Below, piece by piece: positions 6,584 through 11,093 of a DNA stretch of 11,093 nt (position 1 is the first letter of the stretch; each line of letters begins with the position of its first letter). This stretch comes from a bacterium (GTDB lineage Bacteria > Bacillota_I > Bacilli_A > RF39 > UBA660). Location: NCBI GenBank assembly GCA_004560915.1, contig SFTR01000026.1:1-11093 (forward strand). Direction: 5' to 3'. A program made the position numbers and the translations under genes. The notes under the pieces are model-generated. The model saw only the letters and a program-made list of their open reading frames with translations, was not told the DNA's origin and did no database searches.

Positions 6584-7216
6584 TCATGCACAAATATTGG
6601 ATTTCATTCTACCTAGTATTAACTTCTCTTGTCTTGATACTTTTACTTGACTAACACCTAAAGCATCAGCTGTTTCACTTTGAGTATATCCTTGATAATA
6701 TCTAAATTCTATTAAACTCCTATCAAACTCATCCATAGAAGAAAGTTCGTTATCTAAAAGTATTTTATTATCAATCTCCTCTCTTTTATCATTTCCATAA
6801 TCATAGTCACTTTCATCAGTACTTTTAGTAAATGCTATAGTTTCTATAACATTACGAAGTACACCCTCATCTATCTCCATAAATGAAGATATTTCACTAA
6901 ACGAAGGTTCACGTTCTAACTTACTAGTAAGCATTGACTTAATACTTAAGTATCTCTTATATAATGACATATACTCTTCACTAACTTTAATATTCCTATC
7001 ACATCTTATAAATTCTATTATCTCTCCAAGTATATATTTATAAGCATAAGTACTAAATTTAACAGATGTATCTCTTTTATAATTCTTATATGCTTTTATT
7101 ACCCCTATAGTTCCTACTTGATATAAGTCTTCAATATTATAATACATAGAGTATTTACTTGCTATTTTATATATAAGTCCTTCACTCTCTTTAATTAAAG
7201 TTAAATATTCACTCAT
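6584..7216 (-). CDS. RNA polymerase sigma factor, sigma-70 family, SigB/SigF/SigG-like
   Basis: Alternative sigma factor of 210 aa that should direct RNA polymerase to a special promoter set. Region 2 is at about residues 8-77: IEDLYQVGTIGVIKAYKNY (core binding), VKFSTYAYKYILGEIIEFIR (-10 recognition and melting), then DRNIKVSEEY, which matches the 'R..KVSR' run of sporulation and stress factors. Region 3 is about 85-130 (REPSFSEISSFM). Region 4 is about 159-205, with the helix-turn-helix TQSETADALGVSQVKVSRQE. Region 1.1 is absent, so it is not the housekeeping factor. The ATG at 7216 overlaps the STAS gene stop (ATGA). Genes of this family usually sit after an antagonist and an anti-sigma kinase; here the kinase is missing. 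Sporulation, stress or surface control are all possible. Confidence 0.92.
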   Translation of the reverse strand: MSEYLTLIKESEGLIYKIASKYSMYYNIEDLYQVGTIGVIKAYKNYKRDTSVKFSTYAYKYILGEIIEFIRCDRNIKVSEEYMSLYKRYLSIKSMLTSKLEREPSFSEISSFMEIDEGVLRNVIETIAFTKSTDESDYDYGNDKREEIDNKILLDNELSSMDEFDRSLIEFRYYQGYTQSETADALGVSQVKVSRQEKLILGRMKSNICA

Positions 7217-7554
7217 ATACTAAATACTCCACTACTAAGTTCTTCATTTTTACTTTTAAAACAATAATCAAATAAATCACTATTCTTTAAAGTTAGTTTA
7301 ATTCTATCATTAATACCACTTATAACTACTTTACCATCAAACCTACTAACAACATTAGATATCTTGATTATAGAATCAATCCCACTTTTATCAACAAACT
7401 TTACACTTGATAAATCTATATTAATTTTATCAAGTGACATTCCTAATATTAAAGGAATAACTCTACTTTCAAATACTCTAGAAGTGTTATCATAAAAACT
7501 ACCATTTAATCTAACAAATAAAATCCCTTTCTTGAACTCAATATTTGTTGTCAT
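7213..7554 (-). CDS. STAS-domain protein, anti-sigma factor antagonist-like (SpoIIAA/RsbV type)
   Basis: 113 residues, a single STAS domain of the usual size. Seen: an N-terminal beta segment (ILFVRLNGSF), the core strand KINIDLSSVKFVDKSGIDSI, and KVVISGIND before the last helix. In SpoIIAA and RsbV the loop is D-S-S-G, and the second serine is phosphorylated by the anti-sigma kinase; here it is D55-K56-S57-G58, so the phosphorylatable serine S57 remains while the first is replaced by lysine. The predicted role is partner switching: the unphosphorylated form frees the sigma factor by binding its anti-sigma. The ATG at 7554 is 2 nt after the stop of the upstream surface-protein gene, and the stop overlaps the sigma ATG by 4 nt. 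No partner kinase is encoded nearby. Confidence 0.85.
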   Translation of the reverse strand: MTTNIEFKKGILFVRLNGSFYDNTSRVFESRVIPLILGMSLDKINIDLSSVKFVDKSGIDSIIKISNVVSRFDGKVVISGINDRIKLTLKNSDLFDYCFKSKNEELSSGVFSI

Positions 7555-7556
7555 AA

Positions 7557-8597
7557 TTAGATATTACTATAATTATTAAATGATTTGTTGTGTTTCGACA
7601 AAACTAGATATTTTTTTATTATTAAGAAAATAATTAGTATTAAAGAACTACTATATAAATATATAGAATCATTAGTTTTAGGATTCTCTATTTCTTCTTC
7701 TTGATATCTTACGAAACATACTTCTTTACTACAATAGTTTTCATTAGTTACTAGTTCATAATCTTTATTTATAAATACATAGTCATTCATAATAAATCTA
7801 TAGTATTTTCTAAGTGTTGCCTCATCTTTAATATAACTATCTAAATAACTATAATAGTCATCAGTATATTCCTTTTCTAGTTTATATGTTTTATATAACT
7901 TATCAGTATATTTATATATAGGTATATATTGTTTCTTAAATGATCTTAAATCACTAATATTTATCTCTTTAGTACATTCTTCACACTTATCAAATGTAAC
8001 TATACTATTATATACATTATATTTATCACCTGCTCTATAAGATATATTAATTGTTTCATCACTTCTACTACTATAATGAATTAATAACTTAATAGACTCA
8101 TTAAACTCATTTAAAGCTATTTTAAAAGTCTTATTTCTATAATTAATAAAATTATACTTACCATCTACTAATTCCTTATAAGGACTCTTAAAATTGATTT
8201 TAAAGTTATTAAGATATATTTCTAGTTCTGATATATCTATATCACCTATTTGATTAAGTACTAAACTATCTATATCAGAATCAACAAATTCATAATCATT
8301 AAATTCTAACTTATAAGTTCTCTCTTTATATTTATATGGTTCATCTAACATATAATTAGTTTCATACTTTATATCATCAGAATCATATTTAATATCACCA
8401 TTAATATCATCAATTCTCATATATTTAATATCTTTTTGAACATACTTATACCATAAGAATCTATCCTCCTTTTCTATAAATATTTCATCCTTAACTTTCC
8501 CAGGATAAATAGGACTCCATTCACTATATTTATATTCTAAAGCATAACATTTACTAAATATAAATATAGATACTAAAATTAAAAATATTTTCTTCAT
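7557..8597 (-). CDS. Exported, anchored protein with NPKTN sortase-like motif; first gene of sigma-factor operon
   Basis: Unrecognised 346-aa surface protein. A signal peptide is clear (MKKIFLILVSIFIFSKCYA, cleavage likely before LEYKYSEWS). The large outside part is very rich in Tyr, Asp, Lys and Ile, with a CEEC pair in the middle (FDKCEECTKE) and two more cysteines in NYCSKEVCFV near the end. The C-terminus has the form of a cell-wall sorting signal: NPKTN at residues 305-309 (DNA 7671-7685), a hydrophobic stretch of about 16 residues, then a Lys-rich tail. NPKTN resembles the NPQTN motif used by class B sortases. The tail after the helix is longer than usual, so a plain membrane anchor is also possible. 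It has an excellent ribosome site (AGGAGGG, 5 nt before ATG 8597). It is followed 2 nt later by the STAS gene, which suggests it is a sensor or the effector of that regulatory module. Confidence 0.85.
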   Translation of the reverse strand: MKKIFLILVSIFIFSKCYALEYKYSEWSPIYPGKVKDEIFIEKEDRFLWYKYVQKDIKYMRIDDINGDIKYDSDDIKYETNYMLDEPYKYKERTYKLEFNDYEFVDSDIDSLVLNQIGDIDISELEIYLNNFKINFKSPYKELVDGKYNFINYRNKTFKIALNEFNESIKLLIHYSSRSDETINISYRAGDKYNVYNSIVTFDKCEECTKEINISDLRSFKKQYIPIYKYTDKLYKTYKLEKEYTDDYYSYLDSYIKDEATLRKYYRFIMNDYVFINKDYELVTNENYCSKEVCFVRYQEEEIENPKTNDSIYLYSSSLILIIFLIIKKYLVLSKHNKSFNNYSNI

Positions 8598-8602
8598 TTA
8601 AA

Positions 8603-8618
8603 CCCTCCTATTATTATA
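8603..8618 (-). promoter_or_regulatory. Strong ribosome binding site and -10-like box before the surface-protein/STAS/sigma operon
   Basis: Minus strand: Shine-Dalgarno AGGAGGG (8603-8609), 5 nt before the ATG, the strongest in the window. A TATAAT lies at 8613-8618, but its -35 position reads TGTTTT (8636-8641), a poor match. A start 7 nt downstream of it would fall inside the Shine-Dalgarno. The true promoter may be further up or may be read by another sigma factor. The remaining intergenic bases (to 8657) are AT-rich without a second clear promoter. Confidence 0.4.
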
Positions 8619-8654
8619 GTTAGTCACAAATAAAGAAAACACTTCTTTTTTTAT

Positions 8655-8687
8655 AAAAAAAATTAAATTCTTTTGAATTTAATTTTT
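8655..8687 (-). terminator. Hairpin terminator after the 557-aa BspA-type gene
   Basis: A perfect 13-bp AT-rich stem (8658-8670 with 8675-8687) and a 4-nt loop (AAAA on the minus strand), followed on the minus strand by a T-run. The gene's stop codon (8679-8681) lies inside the first arm. It separates this gene from the downstream surface-protein/STAS/sigma operon. Confidence 0.85.
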
Positions 8688-10352
8688 AAGAGTAAAGTAT
8701 CCAGGACTACCAGTTCCACCATCTATACGAGCATAGCGTATATCAGCATAATTACCTCCACTGTAGAAAGAAGCATTATATTTAGTTCCAGAACCGCCTA
8801 CTAAATTAGTACAACCATAAAACACAAAATCATCGTAAGTAACATTATTGGTAACAAACTTATTACTTACATAAATTGTAGTAAGATTTTGTGATTCATA
8901 AAACATAGAATTCATATTAGTTACATTACTTGTATTAAAGTTACTCAAATCTAATGATTTAATTTTTGTTTGTGAAAACATATGCTCCATATCGGTAACA
9001 TTAGATGTATCAAAACTACTTAAATCTAAACTAGTAACTTTGCTGCCATTAAACATATAACTCATATTTGTAACCTTACTTGTATCAAAGTTGCTTAAAT
9101 TTAACGAAGTTAAATTTGTATCGCAAAACATAAATCTCATGTCTGTAACATTTCTAGTATCAAAAGAACTTACATCCAATTCTACAACCTTTGAAGCAAA
9201 AAACATTTCCGCCATATCAGTTACGTTACTAGTATTAAATTTATTTAACCCTTTAATAGTCGTAGCAGCACTTCCTTGAAACATATGAGTCATATTAGTT
9301 ACATTTGATGTATTAAAACTACTTAAATCTAATGTAGTAACAGCACTTCCTCGGAACATAGATTTCATATTAGTTACATTACTTGTATTGAAATTGTTTA
9401 AATCAAATGAAGTAGCACTACTTCCATAAAACATGCTGCTCATATTAGTTACATTTTTTGTATCAAAATTACTTAAATCTAAAATAGTTGCAGCACTATT
9501 ATTAAACATCTCTTGCATATTTATTACATTTAATGTATTTATACTACTTAAATCAATACTTGTAGCTTCACTTTCCGCATACATATATGACATTGAGACA
9601 ATTGGTATATCATTTATATATGTACATATTTTACTTGTTACATTACTCAAAGTAGTTTTATTATTTTGCATTACTCCCCAACCGGTTGAAGACATATTAT
9701 AAAAATAACCAGTCGCATCATTCCATACACCTTCTTGCATATAAGCATATGTATATTGGTCATTAGTATATTGTAATCCTTGTTTCAAAGTTTTATCAGT
9801 TTTACAAAAATAAGTACTTGATTTTGTATCAACTGCGGTAATCTCACTATAAGCGAAAGATGCTGTTATATCATTTATTGTATTTGTTATATATCCACCT
9901 TTCACACTTAAATTAAGTGTTTCATCTGACGCACTATTATTTTTAATTTTAAGTTTTATTGTTTTAGAATTATTTGATACAATTGAATCATTTATTTTAT
10001 CATATGTATTTACTATATTATTTGAATCATCTAAATCATATGCAGAATCAAAATATTCAACTGTTAAATTCGAATTATTTAAGTAAAGTAATTTATAATA
10101 TGTATCAACCGGATTCAAATTACTTATTTTTATAGTTACAATTGTTTCACCAGCGGGTACAGTTAATGTATTAGTGATATTTCCATCTATTTCTATAGAA
10201 TATTTAAGTTCACCAATATACATTTCAGCAGCTCTTTTATTATCTATATTTACTTTAAAATATGAAAAACTATAAACAAGTAAAATACATATTGCTAGTA
10301 CTATAGATATAACACCGATATATTGTTTTGTATAATCAATTATCTTTTGCAT
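8679..10352 (-). CDS. TasA-like membrane-anchored protein with BspA/DUF285 repeats (paralogue 2)
   Basis: 557-aa surface protein, paralogous over its whole length to the 548-aa protein at 4192. Domains: (1) residues 11-32, a hydrophobic segment ending YSFSYFKVNI; it is like a SipW-type signal but starts with a longer charged stretch (MQKIIDYTKQ), so it may stay as an anchor. (2) About 40-170, a TasA/camelysin-like beta domain (YIGELKYSIEI, then VPAGETIVTIKISNLNPVDTYYKL). (3) About 180-262, the shared module with C183, C243, GWGV and KICTYINDIPIVSMSYM. (4) 266-492, nine repeats of 25-26 aa. (5) A BspA-type end, YGCTNLVGGSGTKYN then YARIDGGTGSPGYFT. No sortase motif is visible. The ATG at 10352 has AGAGGT at 10357-10362. 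Single-gene unit with its own promoter and terminator. Adhesion or matrix role by analogy only. Confidence 0.9.
   Translation of the reverse strand: MQKIIDYTKQYIGVISIVLAICILLVYSFSYFKVNIDNKRAAEMYIGELKYSIEIDGNITNTLTVPAGETIVTIKISNLNPVDTYYKLLYLNNSNLTVEYFDSAYDLDDSNNIVNTYDKINDSIVSNNSKTIKLKIKNNSASDETLNLSVKGGYITNTINDITASFAYSEITAVDTKSSTYFCKTDKTLKQGLQYTNDQYTYAYMQEGVWNDATGYFYNMSSTGWGVMQNNKTTLSNVTSKICTYINDIPIVSMSYMYAESEATSIDLSSINTLNVINMQEMFNNSAATILDLSNFDTKNVTNMSSMFYGSSATSFDLNNFNTSNVTNMKSMFRGSAVTTLDLSSFNTSNVTNMTHMFQGSAATTIKGLNKFNTSNVTDMAEMFFASKVVELDVSSFDTRNVTDMRFMFCDTNLTSLNLSNFDTSKVTNMSYMFNGSKVTSLDLSSFDTSNVTDMEHMFSQTKIKSLDLSNFNTSNVTNMNSMFYESQNLTTIYVSNKFVTNNVTYDDFVFYGCTNLVGGSGTKYNASFYSGGNYADIRYARIDGGTGSPGYFTLKN
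8877..9557 (-). repeat. Nine tandem 75-78-bp repeats (25-26-aa BspA/DUF285 units)
   Basis: Residues 266-492 form nine units with consensus L-D-L-S-x-F-x-T-S-N-V-T-x-M-x-x-M-F plus variable tail. Units start at 266, 291, 316, 341, 366, 392, 417, 442 and 467. Seven are exactly 25 aa; the fifth (IKGLNKFNTS...) and ninth (...SQNLTT) are 26 aa. A further half unit (VTYDDFVFYG) leads into the C-terminal cap. The array shares short near-identical DNA stretches with the array at 4366-5040. Confidence 0.93.
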
Positions 10353-10375
10353 ATCTACCTCTATTATCTAAATAC

Positions 10376-10404
10376 ATTTTACAAAATTATTGAAAAGAAT
10401 TCAA
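10376..10404 (-). promoter_or_regulatory. Promoter of the 557-aa BspA-type gene
   Basis: Minus strand: -35 TTGAAT (10399-10404), a 17-bp spacer, -10 TAAAAT (10376-10381). The predicted leader is about 17 nt, with AGAGGT as ribosome site. A small inverted repeat ATTGAA/TTCAAT (10389-10405, 5-nt centre) covers the -35 and could be an operator, but it is short enough to be chance in this AT-rich DNA. Confidence 0.6.
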
Positions 10405-10407
10405 TAT

Positions 10408-10438
10408 AAAAAATAGACTAAATATTTTAGCCTATTTT
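10408..10438 (-). terminator. Hairpin terminator of leuS
   Basis: The minus strand reads AAAATAGGCTAAA, ATA loop, TTTAGTCTATTTT: 13 pairs including one G-U (10410-10422 with 10426-10438), followed by a T-run to 10408. The G-U pair becomes an A-C mismatch if read on the plus strand, so the hairpin is built for the minus-strand transcript. The leuS stop codon (10432-10434) is part of the stem. Confidence 0.88.
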
Positions 10439-11093
10439 ATAACAATATTAACTATCTTATTAGGAACAACTATTTCTTTAATAATTTCATGTCCTTCGAT
10501 ATGTTTAATAACATTTTCTTGCTCTTTGGCAATTCTTAATAATTCGTGCTTTTCAGTATCTTTACTTACACTGAAAGTAGCTCTTAATTTACCATTAACA
10601 CTTACTGCTATATTAATAGTTTCATCACTAATCTTATTTTCATCATAAGTTAACCATTTGCTTTCACATATTGGTTTACCAAGATTTAACATTTCATTTA
10701 ATTCTTCAGTAACATGTGGAGCAATTGGGTTTAATAACACTAATAATGCTCTATAATCTTTTCTACTAATAGAATCTAATTTATCATAAGCATTTGCTAA
10801 GATCATTAATGCACTAACAGCAGTATTATAGTTCATAGTATCTATGTCTTCTGTAACTTTCTTTATAGTTTTATTAATTAATATTTCTAAAGACTCAGTA
10901 TATTCATTTTTATCATTTACTTTATCTTTTAATCTATAAATTTTATCTATAAATCTCTTACATCCTTTAAGACCATTTTCACTCCATGCTGCATCTTTTT
11001 CATAGTCACCTATAAACATTTCATATACTCTTAAAGCATCTGCTCCATAAGCTTTAACCATATCATCTGGATTAACAACATTACCACGAGATT
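10432..11093 (-). CDS. leuS: Leucyl-tRNA synthetase, C-terminal part (5' end off the right edge)
   Basis: Charges tRNA-Leu with leucine in the cytoplasm; class Ia synthetase. The last 220 residues are visible, and the frame is open to the window edge. Seen: SRGNVVNPDDMVKAYGADALRVYEMF, the classic run directly after KMSKS in LeuRS, so the KMSKS loop lies just at or beyond the right edge. It then shows the anticodon-binding helical domain (AAWSENGLKGCKRFIDKIYRL, later LLVLLNPIAPHVTEELNEML) and the small C-terminal domain ending INIAVSVNGKLRATFSVSK and VVPNKIVNIVIK, as expected for bacterial LeuRS. The internal Met at 11061 is not a real start, because the conserved coding continues upstream of it. 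Normal full-length end with its own terminator. Confidence 0.97.
   Translation of the reverse strand, partial: SRGNVVNPDDMVKAYGADALRVYEMFIGDYEKDAAWSENGLKGCKRFIDKIYRLKDKVNDKNEYTESLEILINKTIKKVTEDIDTMNYNTAVSALMILANAYDKLDSISRKDYRALLVLLNPIAPHVTEELNEMLNLGKPICESKWLTYDENKISDETINIAVSVNGKLRATFSVSKDTEKHELLRIAKEQENVIKHIEGHEIIKEIVVPNKIVNIVIK

Noticed and set aside
6584..7554. Mycoplasma code (UGA = Trp), prompted by the DUF285 repeats first described in mycoplasmas
   Set aside because: UGA ends genes precisely at 4-nt overlaps with the next start codon, and Trp is encoded by TGG, for example in arcA. The standard bacterial code fits.
10389..10405. Inverted repeat ATTGAA/TTCAAT upstream of the 557-aa gene as a regulator site
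   Set aside because: Six-base AT-rich arms are expected by chance in this DNA. It is mentioned with the promoter but not called as an operator.

Overview
The window is an AT-rich, tightly packed bacterial segment that uses the standard code. UGA is a real stop: it ends several ORFs inside 4-nt start/stop overlaps, and tryptophan is encoded by TGG. The combination of low GC, Gram-positive-type lipoprotein and signal peptides, TasA/SipW-type exported proteins, 25-residue BspA/DUF285 repeats and a catabolic arginine deiminase pathway points to a host-associated low-GC Bacillota of the Erysipelotrichia/RF39/Mollicutes-related kind. That placement is inference. TGA as a stop argues against a true Mycoplasma.

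Left region (1-4154, all on the minus strand). An amino-acid ABC importer (lipoprotein, permease, ATPase) is followed by arcA (arginine deiminase) and a partial arcB (catabolic ornithine carbamoyltransferase) that runs off the left edge. arcA has its own good promoter (TTTACT-17-TATAAT). No terminator is visible between the importer and arcA, so read-through is possible. The context suggests uptake and fermentation of arginine, or supply of a related amino acid. arcC and any ArcD-type antiporter would lie outside the window.

Middle and right region (4165-10404): a cell-surface island. Two large paralogous proteins (548 and 557 aa) each combine an N-terminal membrane/signal segment with a TasA/camelysin-like beta domain, a shared ~80-residue module carrying a conserved Cys pair and a GWGV motif, and nine or ten ~25-aa BspA-type repeats. 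Between them lie a plus-strand gene for a small anchored exported protein and a tight three-gene minus-strand operon. That operon encodes an exported protein with a C-terminal anchor and an NPKTN sortase-like motif, a STAS-domain anti-sigma-antagonist-like protein, and a sigma factor of the SigB/SigF/SigG group. The expected anti-sigma kinase (SpoIIAB/RsbW type) is missing.

Right edge (10410-11093): the C-terminal part of leuS, ending in a hairpin terminator.

Regulatory layout. All four visible hairpin terminators overlap, or enclose in the loop, the stop codon of the gene they end. Several promoters sit so close to the start codon that the predicted 5' leaders are only about 10-17 nt. No RNA genes, insertion sequences, CRISPR arrays or origins were recognised. 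No stretch longer than about 100 bp lacks a gene or regulatory element.
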